64,000 bases of DNA from Pontixanthobacter luteolus (GCF_009828095.1 NZ_WTYP01000001.1:1612001-1676000); one strand, 5' to 3'; positions 17,187-26,901 are shown, counted from the stretch's first letter. A program made the numbers and translations. The notes: generated from the letters alone by a model not told the origin.

Positions 17187-17893
17187 CAGCTCCTGAACTG
17201 ACAGAAAGGGAACGTCTCGCCGCAGAGCATGCGCTTCGCCTGCTGGAAGGGGAAGAGCTGGTCATGGCGCGGGGGCTGGCCGCCAGCGATCCCGACTTTG
17301 CGCGCGAGGTTTCCGATTGGGAAGAACGCCTCGCACCGCTGCAGGATGAACTTTCCGGGGTCCAGCCCGGTGCGGATTTGTGGGACCGGATACAGGCGCG
17401 GCTGGATGGCGGCACTCCGGTGGCAGAAGTCACTGCCCTGCGCAGGCGGGTACGCCAATGGCAAGTCGCCAGCCTGGTGTCGGCAGCGGCGGCAATTGCG
17501 CTGGCGTTCCTGACGATCCCCGCGATGCAGCAATCCCCGGCTGAGCCCCAGCCAGAGGCCCCACTGATGGCCAACATTCCCATCGGGGATACATCGCTGC
17601 GCCTCGCAGTGACCTATCTGCCCGATCGGTCCGAAATGCTCGTATCAGCCAGCGGGCTGACAGCCGATGGGGTGCACGATCACGAATTGTGGCTTGTCCC
17701 ACCGCAGGGCGAACTCCGATCGCTGGGTGTCGTGAAGCCTGGCGAGGAAGTGCGGATGCCACTGGACCCGGATCTGGCCTCGCTGATCCATGATGGGTCG
17801 CAAATGGTTCTCACCCGCGAACCGCTTGGCGGGAAACCGGCTGACGAAGTTGCCGGCCCGGTCGTGGCAGAAGGCGCATTCTCGCTGATCTGA
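17183..17893 (+). CDS. RskA-family anti-sigma factor
   Basis: The 236-residue protein has a cytoplasmic N-terminal helical domain (about 1-90, with AAEHALRLLEGEE and VSDWEERLAPLQDEL), one membrane helix (VASLVSAAAAIALAFLTIPAM) and a periplasmic RskA domain (LAVTYLPDRSEMLVSASGL, HDHELWLVPP). It should hold the ECF sigma factor at the membrane until regulated proteolysis. I start at the ATG overlapping the sigma stop. No zinc-binding HxxxCxxC motif is present, consistent with RskA-type proteins. Confidence 0.9.
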   Translation: MTAPELTERERLAAEHALRLLEGEELVMARGLAASDPDFAREVSDWEERLAPLQDELSGVQPGADLWDRIQARLDGGTPVAEVTALRRRVRQWQVASLVSAAAAIALAFLTIPAMQQSPAEPQPEAPLMANIPIGDTSLRLAVTYLPDRSEMLVSASGLTADGVHDHELWLVPPQGELRSLGVVKPGEEVRMPLDPDLASLIHDGSQMVLTREPLGGKPADEVAGPVVAEGAFSLI

Positions 17894-17986
17894 GATAATT
17901 CCGAATTTTTATGCATCCGCCACCGGGCGGGCTGCGTAACTCCTCACGCAAGCAGGACGGGGCTTGGAAAAAGAGGAGATTACCAA

Positions 17987-18553
17987 ATGCGTACACCATC
18001 CAAATTCAGAGCCGCCGCCTATGCCGCAGTGGCAGCCATGGGCACTTTTGCCGCCATCAGCACAGCGCCGGTATCCGCGCATAATCACAAGATGGCCGAA
18101 AAGAGCCAGCCGAACATCGTGCAAACCGCGATGAGCACCGGCGTCCACAACACGCTGGTCGCAGCCGTCAAGGCAGCCGGTCTGTTGGACACGCTCAACA
18201 GCCCGGGGCCTTTCACCGTGTTCGCACCGACCGACGATGCGTTCAGCAAACTGCCGGACGGCACGGTCGACAGTCTGCTGAAGCCAGAGAACAAGGGCAC
18301 TCTGACCAAGGTGCTGACATACCATGCGGTGGCCGGCAGCGTAACTGCGGCCGACCTGCTGTCCATGATTGACGAAAATGGCGGTGCCGTAACGATCAGC
18401 ACAGTGGCCGGTGATCCGCTGGTGGCCAGCAAGTTCGGCGATACCGTTGCAATCACAGACGCGGCCGGGCGCACCACTATCGTCTCGACCGCAGACGTGA
18501 AGACATCGAACGGCATTATCCACGTCACCGATGGCGTGTTCCTGCCGGGCTGA
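17987..18553 (+). CDS. Secreted fasciclin (FAS1) domain protein
   Basis: The 188-residue protein has a signal peptide ending near APVSAH and then a single FAS1 domain. Both family motifs are clear: PGPFTVFAPTDDAFSKLP near residue 75, and the closing NGIIHVTDGVFLPG. FAS1 proteins mediate adhesion or bind lipids at the cell surface. AAGAGGAG precedes the ATG. Position directly after the sigma/anti-sigma pair suggests it is a regulon member, as MPT70/MPT83 are for mycobacterial SigK. The gap of 93 bases may hold its promoter; a CCGAAT at 17901-17906 resembles a SigK -10 but has no convincing -35. Confidence 0.92.
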   Translation: MRTPSKFRAAAYAAVAAMGTFAAISTAPVSAHNHKMAEKSQPNIVQTAMSTGVHNTLVAAVKAAGLLDTLNSPGPFTVFAPTDDAFSKLPDGTVDSLLKPENKGTLTKVLTYHAVAGSVTAADLLSMIDENGGAVTISTVAGDPLVASKFGDTVAITDAAGRTTIVSTADVKTSNGIIHVTDGVFLPG

Positions 18554-18642
18554 TCACGGCCCTTACAGCAAAGCCGCCGTCTTACGGAACTTCGGCGGTC
18601 TGACTGCGCTGCTCCCTTCCCCTTCGGATGCAGCGCAACACG

Positions 18643-18680
18643 AACCCCGCCTGGCCATTCCTCCGGCCGGGCGGGGTTTT
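18643..18680 (+). terminator. rho-independent terminator of the fasciclin gene
   Basis: AACCCCGCCTGGCC (18643-18656) pairs with GGCCGGGCGGGGTT (18665-18678), with one T-G wobble, followed by a T-run. Confidence 0.8.
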
Positions 18681-18694
18681 CTAATTCTGCCACG

Positions 18695-18728
18695 AAAAAG
18701 GGCCGGCCAGCACATGCTGACCGGCCCT
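18695..18728 (-). terminator. rho-independent terminator of the TonB receptor gene
   Basis: Read on the minus strand, AGGGCCGGTCAGCA pairs with TGCTGGCCGGCCCT (one mismatch) and runs into TTTTT (18699-18695). It lies 23 bases after the receptor stop. Confidence 0.82.
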
Positions 18729-18750
18729 GTATCCATCGTATCTTTGCGGT

Positions 18751-21700
18751 TTAGAAACCTGCCTTCGCACCAAGGAAGAAGTAGGTGCCAACCGGGCTGA
18801 CCGGATAGGCCTGCTCAGTGATGAAAGGCGTTTCGTTGAAGATATTGTTCACACCGCCATAGAACGAGAACCGGTCGCTGGCCTCGAAGTTGAACGAAAT
18901 ATCATGGATGAAGGTTTCGTCCGCAATCGCGTTTTCAGCGCTGTAGATCGTGCCCACATCTTCGATTTCGACCGAACGCAGCGCCATCTTGTCGAGATAG
19001 GTCGTCGACCAGGTGATGCTCAAACGGTCCCAATCCCAGGTCAGCGACGCGTTGCCGGACCATTCCGGGCGCTGGAGTTCGCCCAGTTCAGGATCGAGAT
19101 TGGTGAGGTCTGAAGGATCGAAGAACCGGTCGAGCTTGTCCACCCAGTTACCGGCCGCCGCGAGAGTGAACCCGTGATCGCCAAGGTTGAAGGTGTAACG
19201 CGCCGATGCTTCGACACCTGCAGTTTCTAGACGGGCGAAGTTCAGGGACGACTGACGCAGGAAGGTGAACCCGCCATTGCTGGAGCTGCGGTCAACCAGC
19301 GTACAGAACTGATTGTTGAAGTTTGCGCTGTCGACGCAATTGTTCACGATGTCCTGCGCGCTCACAGTCGAAATCGCATCTTCGATTTCGATGTTGTAGT
19401 AATCGACGCTAAGCGCGAGGCCAGGCAGGAACGAAGGCGTGATCTGCGTACCCACTGTCCAGGTCGTCGCGGTTTCTTCCGAAAGGTTCGGGTTACCGCT
19501 GATCGAGCCGGAGAAACGTGCGGTGAGCGGATCGACATACGAATATGTGCCGCTGCCGAAGGTCGGATCGAACCCGATCGAATTGAACAGCGCAACACAG
19601 TTTGCCTGACGCTGGGCCGGATCAGGCGCGTTCGCAAGTTCCGATGCATCGCACGGGTCGACCGGACGGAAGAATGCACCCTGCGCCGGGTTGAACAATT
19701 CGTTGATGTTCGGCGCACGCACCGCGCTGGAATACGTACCGCGGAACAGGATGTCTTCTACCGGGGCGTACAGACCATTCACATTCCAGGTGAAGGTGCT
19801 GCCGACCGTGGAATAGTTCGCGTACCGCGCCGCTGCGTTGAGTTCGAGCAGCCTTACAAACGGCTTGTCGGCCAGAAGCGGCAGACGAACTTCTGCAAAT
19901 GCATCAAACACGTCAAAGTCGCCGCCCGCATTGTCGATGATCGACGCCGGGTCAAATACCAGCGAGTTTTGTGCGTTCGGCAGGTCACGGAGCAGATCGC
20001 CCGCATTCGCATCCGGCGTATCGACAGGGACAACACCGCGGATCAGCGGATCGAACTGCGAATCGCTGGTTTCCTTGCGGAATTCAACGCCGACAACCCA
20101 GTCGACAGGGCCGCCCGGCAGTTCGAAGAAGCCGCCCGTGTCACCGATGAGCGTGCCGTTGAGCACCAGCTGGTCGAGAGCAAAGCGGTTGACGGTGGTT
20201 GCCGTGATGAAGTCTATTGCTTCCTGGCTGATAGCGCCGACCCCGCCAAGGATATTGGCAGGAGCACACTGGCCGTCACCCGGGTTGAAGCTGAAGAATC
20301 CGGGATCGCCAGCAGGGATGCCGAACGGGGTCGTTGCCGGTGCAGTCGGATCGATATCCGAACGGCAGATGGGATTACCCGATACCGGATCGCTGATCAC
20401 GTCGATTGCGGCATAGAACCGGTCGAGAATGACGCTGTTATTGTTGATGCTCTTCTGGTCGAACTTGCCGTAATTCACCGACACTTCGTAACGCAGATTG
20501 TCGGTCATCTCGCCGCGCAGACCGCCGACAAAACGCCATGTTTCGAATTCGTTACGGTCGCGGTTCTGGCCAAGGTCGGCCGGGTCACGCGTGATGTAGA
20601 GACCGTCCCCGCCGCCAAAGATCAACGGCGCGACGAAATCTTGCAGATCGCCGGTGATGAACGGGTTGTCCGAACGAATGGTCAGCAGATCATAGAAAGT
20701 GTTTGGCTGACCCTGGAATTCAGCAGTGTTGGAAACATACTTCCCTTCGAAAAACAGTTCCGCAGCCGGGGAAAATTCCATCGAAGCGTTGACGTTGACG
20801 GACCAGCGCTCTGTCTCTGGCGTCAGCGAATTCTCGTTGAAATTATTCTGGATGCCGTCGCCGCCAAACTGGTTGAACAGGCCGGTAATCAGGCCATCCT
20901 GATAGACCGAGACGCTGCCATCCGGGTTGATGTTGGCACAGCCGCCAGCAAGCCCGAACGCACCGGGGTTGAATGTGGAGTTAAAGCCAACCGAGGATTC
21001 AAGACAGTCGGCAGTGCCATTATTGTTGATGTCCGGGCCATCGCTGAGGCCGATATCACCCGGCGCAACAACGCCGCCAGCCGAGGACAGCGAGAAGCGC
21101 GGATCGCGGGCGATGAGCCGGCTCGGCGCACTTGCAGCACGCTCGATCAGCGCCAGTTCCGCAGAGCTAAGCGTCGGGGTGGTGCCAAATTCTGCGAGAT
21201 AGTCAGCCTGGAAATCAGCCGCACTCGTCGGGATACGGAAACCGGTCGGGAACGAGCCGTTGGCCAGCGAATAGAAGTTGGCAAAGTTGGGGGTACCCGT
21301 GCCGATATCGCCGTTCTGGAAACGCAGCGCCGGGTTGCCCTGGTCATCCGCAATTCCGTTGTCGCGGCTGAAGGAACGATCACCATACAGCAGTTCGTCA
21401 TTGCGCGCATATTCACCGGTTACGGTAATGTTGCCGCGGCCGTCGGCGAAATTGGTGCCCCAGGTAAGGTCACCATTGAACCGCCATGCATCGCCCTTGT
21501 GCGAGATGCCGGACTGCACGTTGCCTTCAAGGCCTTCGAAATCGTCGCGCAGCTGGAAGTTAACAACGCCGGTCACAGCATCGGCACCGTAAACAGCCGA
21601 TGCACCGCCGGTGATCGTTTCAACCCGTTCGATAAGCGCGCTCGGGATGGAATTGATGTCCACGACCTGCGCACCGGCGACGCCGGAAACGTGGCGGCGG

Positions 21701-22074
21701 CCATTGACCAGCACCAGTGTACGGCCCGCGCCCAAACCGCGCAGGTTCAAGGTTGCCTGGCCGACGGAGAAGGAAAAGACACCGTCCAGCGAGGATTCGG
21801 TCGAAGTCGACGTGGAGAGAGCCGGAACGTTGCGCAGCACATCGACCACGTCGCCGCTGCCGGTCTCGGTCAGTGCGGCAGCATCAATCGCCAGAATAGG
21901 TGCGGGCGAACCGATATTGGGGTCACGAGCAATACGTGAACCGGTCACCACAATGACCTCGTCCTGGGCCTCAGCTGCTGGTTCTGCAGGCACTTCCTGC
22001 GCGTAAGCTGCAAAAGGCATGGAACTCGCTGCCAGCAACAATGTTGCACGCAGCGCCCGGTTTCGATTGATCAT
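18751..22074 (-). CDS. TonB-dependent outer-membrane receptor
   Basis: The 1107-residue receptor has a signal peptide ending in FAAYA, then a TonB-box-like DEVIVVTGSRI near residue 39. A plug domain follows (GDVVDVLRNVPALS, TLNLRGLGAGRTLVLVNGRRH, IERVETITGGASAVYGADAVTGVVNF), then a very long barrel ending in FFLGAKAGF with the terminal Phe used by the BAM machinery. The style is the large sphingomonad class often linked to peptides, glycans or aromatic compounds, but the ligand cannot be read. The ATG has GGGGAAG upstream. It is monocistronic with its own terminator and an unusual tandem repeat before its promoter. Confidence 0.92.
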   Translation of the reverse strand: MINRNRALRATLLLAASSMPFAAYAQEVPAEPAAEAQDEVIVVTGSRIARDPNIGSPAPILAIDAAALTETGSGDVVDVLRNVPALSTSTSTESSLDGVFSFSVGQATLNLRGLGAGRTLVLVNGRRHVSGVAGAQVVDINSIPSALIERVETITGGASAVYGADAVTGVVNFQLRDDFEGLEGNVQSGISHKGDAWRFNGDLTWGTNFADGRGNITVTGEYARNDELLYGDRSFSRDNGIADDQGNPALRFQNGDIGTGTPNFANFYSLANGSFPTGFRIPTSAADFQADYLAEFGTTPTLSSAELALIERAASAPSRLIARDPRFSLSSAGGVVAPGDIGLSDGPDINNNGTADCLESSVGFNSTFNPGAFGLAGGCANINPDGSVSVYQDGLITGLFNQFGGDGIQNNFNENSLTPETERWSVNVNASMEFSPAAELFFEGKYVSNTAEFQGQPNTFYDLLTIRSDNPFITGDLQDFVAPLIFGGGDGLYITRDPADLGQNRDRNEFETWRFVGGLRGEMTDNLRYEVSVNYGKFDQKSINNNSVILDRFYAAIDVISDPVSGNPICRSDIDPTAPATTPFGIPAGDPGFFSFNPGDGQCAPANILGGVGAISQEAIDFITATTVNRFALDQLVLNGTLIGDTGGFFELPGGPVDWVVGVEFRKETSDSQFDPLIRGVVPVDTPDANAGDLLRDLPNAQNSLVFDPASIIDNAGGDFDVFDAFAEVRLPLLADKPFVRLLELNAAARYANYSTVGSTFTWNVNGLYAPVEDILFRGTYSSAVRAPNINELFNPAQGAFFRPVDPCDASELANAPDPAQRQANCVALFNSIGFDPTFGSGTYSYVDPLTARFSGSISGNPNLSEETATTWTVGTQITPSFLPGLALSVDYYNIEIEDAISTVSAQDIVNNCVDSANFNNQFCTLVDRSSSNGGFTFLRQSSLNFARLETAGVEASARYTFNLGDHGFTLAAAGNWVDKLDRFFDPSDLTNLDPELGELQRPEWSGNASLTWDWDRLSITWSTTYLDKMALRSVEIEDVGTIYSAENAIADETFIHDISFNFEASDRFSFYGGVNNIFNETPFITEQAYPVSPVGTYFFLGAKAGF

Positions 22075-22115
22075 GATTGCTTCCCCGTTGTTATCTGCAA
22101 TTCACAAACACTATG

Positions 22116-22180
22116 CTGCGCTGCAGCACAATGTAAAGCGTCTGAAATCGAGAATGTCACAGCTGTGGCGAGAATGTCAC
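22116..22180 (-). promoter_or_regulatory. Putative promoter with tandem 12-bp direct repeat upstream of the TonB receptor
   Basis: On the minus strand TTTACA (22137-22132), 16 bases, CATAGT resembles a sigma-70 promoter. Directly upstream of the -35 are two perfect copies of GTGACATTCTCG (plus-strand CGAGAATGTCAC at 22149-22160 and 22169-22180). They start exactly 20 bases apart, about two helical turns. This is the layout of a tandem activator site. The rest of the 285-base gap up to clpX holds only the clpX terminator. Confidence 0.4.
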
Positions 22181-22264
22181 GAAGGGTGATTTCCGCTACT
22201 GTATACGCGTCGTCACGTGGATCGATGCGCCAGATTACCCCCGTCGCTGCAACGCTGTGAACTC

Positions 22265-22301
22265 AAAAAAAGACGGGCCCGGCGTTATGCCAGACCCGTC
22301 T
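22265..22301 (-). terminator. rho-independent terminator of clpX
   Basis: On the minus strand AGACGGGTCTGGC pairs with GCCGGGCCCGTCT around an ATAAC loop and is followed by seven T residues (22271-22265). It lies 59 bases after the clpX stop. Confidence 0.85.
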
Positions 22302-22359
22302 CAATGTTTTGAAATGCAAAAAGGCGTCACCGGGTTAGCGGCAACGGGGAAGCAGCCTT

Positions 22360-23628
22360 TTAGGCGGCCTCTTCCTTTTCTTCATCCTTGCCGCCCATGA
22401 CGCGGATTGGTTCCTTGCGGCCTTCGACCACGTCCTTGTCGATCACGATTTCGGTCACGCCTTCCATGTCGGGCAGGTCGAACATCGTATCCAGCAGGAT
22501 GCCTTCGACGATCGAGCGGAGACCGCGCGCGCCGGTTTTGCGTTCAATGGCCTTCTGCGCGATGGTTTCCAGCGCGTCGCGCTGGAATGTAAGCTCGACA
22601 TCTTCCAGTTCGAACAGCTTGGCATATTGTTTCGCCAGAGCGTTTTTCGGCTCGCTGAGGATCTGAACCAAGGCATCGGTATCCAGATCGCGCAAAGTCG
22701 CGATTACCGGCAAACGGCCTACGAATTCAGGGATAAGACCGAATTTCAGCAGATCTTCCGGCTCGCATTTTTCCAGCAGTTCGCCGATGCGGCGCTTGTC
22801 AGGATCGGCAACGTTCGCGCCAAAACCGATCGAGCGTTTCTGGAGACGGTCGGCAATCACTTTCTCAAGCCCGGCAAATGCACCGCCGCAGATGAACAGG
22901 ATGTTCGTCGTGTCCACTTGCAGGAATTCCTGCTGCGGGTGCTTGCGGCCGCCCTGCGGCGGGACGGAGGCGGTGGTGCCTTCCATCAGTTTCAGCAGCG
23001 CCTGCTGAACGCCCTCGCCCGAAACATCGCGGGTGATGCTGGGATTTTCCGCCTTGCGGGTGATCTTGTCGATTTCATCGATATAGACGATGCCGTGCTG
23101 CGCCTTGTCGACGTTATAGTCGGACGACTGCAACAGCTTGAGAATGATGTTTTCGACGTCTTCGCCAACGTAACCTGCCTCGGTCAGCGTGGTCGCATCT
23201 GCCATGGTGAACGGCACATCGAATGTGCGCGCCAGCGTTTGCGCCAGCAGCGTCTTGCCGCAGCCGGTCGGGCCGACGAGCAGAATGTTCGATTTCGCCA
23301 GCTCCACATCGCCAGCTTTGCCGCCATGCTTCAACCGCTTGTAGTGGTTGTGCACAGCAACCGAGAGGACCCGCTTCGCGCGGTCCTGGCCGATGACATA
23401 GTCGTTGAGCGTCGTGAAGATATCCATCGGGGTCGGCACATCGCCTTCACCCTTGCCAGCGATGCCGGCCTTGGTTTCTTCGCGAATGATATCGTTGCAC
23501 AGCTCCACGCATTCATCGCAGATGAAGACGGTTGGGCCGGCGATCAGTTTGCGAACTTCGTGCTGCGATTTGCCGCAGAAGCTGCAGTAAAGCGTACTTT
23601 TAGAGTCGGTTCCGCTCAATTTTGTCAT
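22360..23628 (-). CDS. clpX: ClpX, ATPase subunit of the ClpXP protease
   Basis: The 422-residue AAA+ unfoldase has the N-terminal C4 zinc domain ([13 protein letters not shown] then [10 protein letters not shown]), Walker [16 protein letters not shown] near 122, Walker [10 protein letters not shown], the GYVGEDVE pore loop and the IGFGA (IGF) loop that docks on ClpP. It recognises and unfolds substrates and feeds them into ClpP. The start is set at [10 protein letters not shown], matching usual ClpX length; residues upstream have no family character. It is downstream of clpP on the same strand with a 243-base gap that may carry its own promoter. Confidence 0.98.
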   Translation of the reverse strand: MTKLSGTDSKSTLYCSFCGKSQHEVRKLIAGPTVFICDECVELCNDIIREETKAGIAGKGEGDVPTPMDIFTTLNDYVIGQDRAKRVLSVAVHNHYKRLKHGGKAGDVELAKSNILLVGPTGCGKTLLAQTLARTFDVPFTMADATTLTEAGYVGEDVENIILKLLQSSDYNVDKAQHGIVYIDEIDKITRKAENPSITRDVSGEGVQQALLKLMEGTTASVPPQGGRKHPQQEFLQVDTTNILFICGGAFAGLEKVIADRLQKRSIGFGANVADPDKRRIGELLEKCEPEDLLKFGLIPEFVGRLPVIATLRDLDTDALVQILSEPKNALAKQYAKLFELEDVELTFQRDALETIAQKAIERKTGARGLRSIVEGILLDTMFDLPDMEGVTEIVIDKDVVEGRKEPIRVMGGKDEEKEEAA

Positions 23629-23871
23629 ATCCCGTGTTCCCGAATCCCCCCGTAGCGCCCTCATTGGCGGGGAGATTCGCCCGACTCTAAGGCCGGATCG
23701 TGTATAATCAACCTGCTGTGCTTAGCAGATGCCCGTTACAGACAGCTGAAAGCACAGGGTTGCCGAAAAGCTACAGTTAACGTCCCGCCCCGGTACAGGA
23801 CCCCAGCACAAGGCCGCGGGCGTGGACGCTCGCATACCCTGAGCGAGACCGATGCCCGGCCCGCGAGAGCG

Positions 23872-24576
23872 TTACTTCGGCGCGCCGCCTGAACCGTCGG
23901 CATCGTCCGGTTCTTCATTTTCCGGACGTGTTTCGAAGACCTTGTCGACGAGGCCAAACTTCATCGCTTCGTCAGCCTCGAGGAAGGTATCACGGTCCAT
24001 TGCCCGCTCGATATCTTCCAGGCTTTGCCCGGTGTATTTGACATACAGATCGTTCATCCGGCTCTTGATCCGCAGGATTTCGCGAGCCTGAATTTCAATG
24101 TCCGACGCCATGCCGCGCGCACCGCCCGAAGGCTGGTGGATCATGATCCGCGCATTCGGCAATGCGACACGCATACCCGGCTCACCGGCGGCCAGCAGGA
24201 AGCTGCCCATCGATGCTGCCTGACCCATGCAAACCGTCGAAACGCGCGGTTTGATATATTGCATGGTGTCGTGGATCGCCATTCCGGCCGTAACCACGCC
24301 GCCCGGCGAATTGATGTACATGCTGATCGGCTTGGAGGGATTCTCGCTCTCCAGGAACAACAGCTGAGCAGTGATCAGCGAAGCCATGCCATCTTCCACC
24401 TGACCGGTGACGAAGACGATGCGTTCGCGAAGCAACCGGCTGAAAATGTCGAAGCTGCGTTCACCGCGGCTGGTCTGTTCCACCACGACAGGCACGAGCG
24501 CGCCGGTATTGGGGTCACGCGTGAACTGGCCCTGAGAGCCGAAAGTGTCGCCAAGCTGCGCGGAAAGATCGATCAT
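23872..24576 (-). CDS. clpP: ClpP, proteolytic subunit of Clp protease
   Basis: The 234-residue serine peptidase has the family motifs [39 protein letters not shown], the nucleophile Ser in [15 protein letters not shown], the His in [10 protein letters not shown], and the Asp in MDRDTFL. It has a somewhat long acidic, Gly-rich C-terminus ([15 protein letters not shown]). The ATG follows AGAGGAA at good spacing. It forms the degradation chamber for ClpX. A heat-shock-type promoter can be proposed upstream. Confidence 0.97.
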   Translation of the reverse strand: MIDLSAQLGDTFGSQGQFTRDPNTGALVPVVVEQTSRGERSFDIFSRLLRERIVFVTGQVEDGMASLITAQLLFLESENPSKPISMYINSPGGVVTAGMAIHDTMQYIKPRVSTVCMGQAASMGSFLLAAGEPGMRVALPNARIMIHQPSGGARGMASDIEIQAREILRIKSRMNDLYVKYTGQSLEDIERAMDRDTFLEADEAMKFGLVDKVFETRPENEEPDDADGSGGAPK

Positions 24577-24604
24577 GGAATTCCTCTGTCTCGAAGTTCG
24601 AAGG

Positions 24605-24636
24605 CCTATGTCGCGACTGACACGGTGGAGTTCAAG
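24605..24636 (-). promoter_or_regulatory. Possible RpoH-type promoter of clpP
   Basis: On the minus strand CTTGAA (24636-24631) is followed at heat-shock-type spacing by CGACATAGG (plus CCTATG at 24605-24610), close to the sigma-32 pattern CTTGAA and CCCATNT. It sits 29 bases before the clpP start. The -10 match is partial. Confidence 0.35.
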
Positions 24637-24777
24637 GGGATTAACCTTCGCAGGATAAATCACGGGTGGAAAACCGTGACAATCCAATGTCGTTTGTCCC
24701 GGCGAATGCGCGTCCTATCGAAGCGCACTGTTAATCATCCCGGACGCGAAGCAGGGCCCGCTGCGGAGAAGATACCT

Positions 24778-26901
24778 ATGACACCGGCTGCACGCCCCCC
24801 ATCGATGCGCCTGGCGTCCTGCCTTCTGTTCAGTGCAAGCGCCTGCCTTTGTGCACCCGCGCTGGCACAGGAACAGCCCGCAGGCGCGGCAGAAACCCCG
24901 GCCACAATGGGCCTCAGCGCAGCCGCTCCGCGTGCCGATGCGCGGATATTCGAGCCGACCTATTTCGAACAGTTTGCCCCGCGCAGTGCGCTGGACATGG
25001 TTTCGCAGATTCCCGGCTTTTCCATCGATGACGGCAATGATGGCCAGCGCGGTCTGGGCGAAGCGAACCAGAACGTCATCGTCAATGGAGAGCGTTTCTC
25101 CAGCAAGTCGGACAGCGTCCGCGACCAGTTGCGCCGGATTCCAGCCGGCGACGTTGTTCGCATCGAAATCCTCGACGGCAACGCGCTCGACATTCCCGGC
25201 CTGTCCGGTCAAGTCGCCAATATCGTTTATGTGAACACCGGCACATCCGGCCAGTTTCGCTGGAGAGGCGGGTTCCGGGCCCACAATACCGAGGCGCAAT
25301 TGTATGGCGGGGAAATCTCGCTGACCGGAAGCCGGGGCGATCTCGATTATACGCTCGCCCTGTCCAACGACAACAATCGCTTCGGGGCCGATGGTCCGAG
25401 CCTGATCACCGACGCCAGCGGCGCTGTGATCGAAGAACAGTTCAGCAAGGTTTCGGGCAAATTCGACAATCCCAAGCTGAGCGCCATCTTCGCCTATGAT
25501 TTCGGCGCAGACACGGTGGCCAATCTGAACCTCAGTTACGGCGAAGATTACTTCTCCCGCAAAGAACCGGAGATCGGCGTATCCCCTGACGGCCTGGTGC
25601 GCGAACGTGACGCCTCCCGCGAGGAAGACGGGCCGGAATATGAAATCGGCGCCGACATCCAGTTCCCTTTCGGACCGGGCACACTGAAGCTGATCGGGCT
25701 CGAGCGGTTCGAACGCGACAATTTCTCAAGCACGGTGATCGACCGCTTCAATGACGGACGCGGCGATGCCGGATCGCGCTTCACACAGGTCAACGAAGCG
25801 GGCGAGCGGATCGGCCGCCTGGAATATGGCTGGAAAATGTGGGGCGGCGACTGGCAGATTTCGGGCGAGGCAGCGTTCAACCGGCTGAACCGCACGTCGC
25901 GCCTGTTCGAACTGGCACCGGCGGGGGGATTTACCGAAATCGCATTCCCGGCGGGAAATGGCGGTGTCACTGAAGACCGGTATGAAGCCATCCTCAGCTT
26001 CAGCAGGCAAATTACCCCCAAGCTTTCCTTGCAGGCAACCGGCGGCGCGGAATATTCGAAGATCGAGCAAACCGGTGTCGCCGCCAACTCGCGCAGCTTC
26101 CAGCGCCCCAAGGGGTCGTTCTCCCTCGCATGGAAACCCGAAGACGATCTCGACATCTCGGTCGAATTGCGCCGCCGGGTTGGACAGCTTTCGTTTGGTG
26201 ACTTTCTCGCCAGCGTGTCGATCAACGATGACAACGCGAACGGCGGCAATAACGAATTGCAGCCGGACCAGAGCTGGAACGTCGCACTCCAAGTAAACAA
26301 GGGACTGGGCGAATGGGGCTCCGCAACATTTGAGCTGGAACAGGTCTGGTATGAAGATTTCATCGATTTCTTCCCACTGCCCGATGGCGGCGAAGCACGC
26401 GGCAATATCGGCAGCGCGGAACGCACCCAGATTGAACTGAACACCACGCTCAAGATGGATCCACTGGGCTGGGACGGTGCCCGTTTCGAAGTGCGCGGTA
26501 TCCGCCGATGGGACAACGTTAACGACCCGTTCGTGGGCCGAAGACGGCCCTTTTCAGGTCGGTTTACCGATTTGCTCGACGTGAATTTCCGCCATGACAT
26601 CCTCGGCACCGACTGGGCATGGGGCGGCGGTTTGTTCACCGATAACCGCGCGAATTACTCCCGCCGGTTCGAGACGGGCCGCGATTATGAAGGTCCGACA
26701 TTCGCCAACCTGTTTGTCGAACACAAGGATGTGTTCGGGCTGACGGTCAACGCCAGCTATGGCAATATACTGGGCGCACGGAACAAGTTCGAACGCGTCG
26801 TTTTCGACGGGCCCCGCCCCAACGCGAACATCGTCTTTGCGGAAAAGCTCGACCGACGGATCGGCCCGATTTTCAGGTTTAGCGTTTCCGGCAATTTCTA
26901 G
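24778..26901 (+). CDS. TonB-dependent receptor, plug-domain type
   Basis: The 707-residue outer-membrane protein has a signal peptide ending in APALAQ and a plug domain (SALDMVSQIPGFSIDD, NVIVNGERFSSKSDSV, IPAGDVVRIEILDG). A beta-barrel follows and ends FRFSVSGNF with the terminal Phe. No classic TonB box is obvious. The start ATG has GGAGAAG upstream; sequence before it is antisense to clpP. A secreted amidase gene begins 54 bases downstream, so the pair may import and process an amide-containing compound. Ligand unknown. Confidence 0.88.
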   Translation: MTPAARPPSMRLASCLLFSASACLCAPALAQEQPAGAAETPATMGLSAAAPRADARIFEPTYFEQFAPRSALDMVSQIPGFSIDDGNDGQRGLGEANQNVIVNGERFSSKSDSVRDQLRRIPAGDVVRIEILDGNALDIPGLSGQVANIVYVNTGTSGQFRWRGGFRAHNTEAQLYGGEISLTGSRGDLDYTLALSNDNNRFGADGPSLITDASGAVIEEQFSKVSGKFDNPKLSAIFAYDFGADTVANLNLSYGEDYFSRKEPEIGVSPDGLVRERDASREEDGPEYEIGADIQFPFGPGTLKLIGLERFERDNFSSTVIDRFNDGRGDAGSRFTQVNEAGERIGRLEYGWKMWGGDWQISGEAAFNRLNRTSRLFELAPAGGFTEIAFPAGNGGVTEDRYEAILSFSRQITPKLSLQATGGAEYSKIEQTGVAANSRSFQRPKGSFSLAWKPEDDLDISVELRRRVGQLSFGDFLASVSINDDNANGGNNELQPDQSWNVALQVNKGLGEWGSATFELEQVWYEDFIDFFPLPDGGEARGNIGSAERTQIELNTTLKMDPLGWDGARFEVRGIRRWDNVNDPFVGRRRPFSGRFTDLLDVNFRHDILGTDWAWGGGLFTDNRANYSRRFETGRDYEGPTFANLFVEHKDVFGLTVNASYGNILGARNKFERVVFDGPRPNANIVFAEKLDRRIGPIFRFSVSGNF

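Noticed and set aside
17901-17906. CCGAAT resembling a SigK-type -10 before the fasciclin gene
   Set aside because: The only -35-like sequence (GCATTC) is 19 bases away, too far for the usual spacing, so I do not list it as a promoter.
19969-21939. Open frame of 656 residues on the plus strand
   Set aside because: It lies entirely antisense to the TonB receptor, starts at no ribosome-binding site and has a composition (Arg/Ala/Val rich, no domains) expected of a GC-rich shadow.
22627-23655. Open frame of 342 residues antisense to clpX
   Set aside because: clpX has complete motifs in this interval; the antisense frame has none and no start signal.
24661-24678. CACGG...CCGTG inverted repeat between clpP and the TonB receptor
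   Set aside because: The arms are only 5 bp and no regulator is adjacent; chance occurrence is likely in GC-rich DNA.
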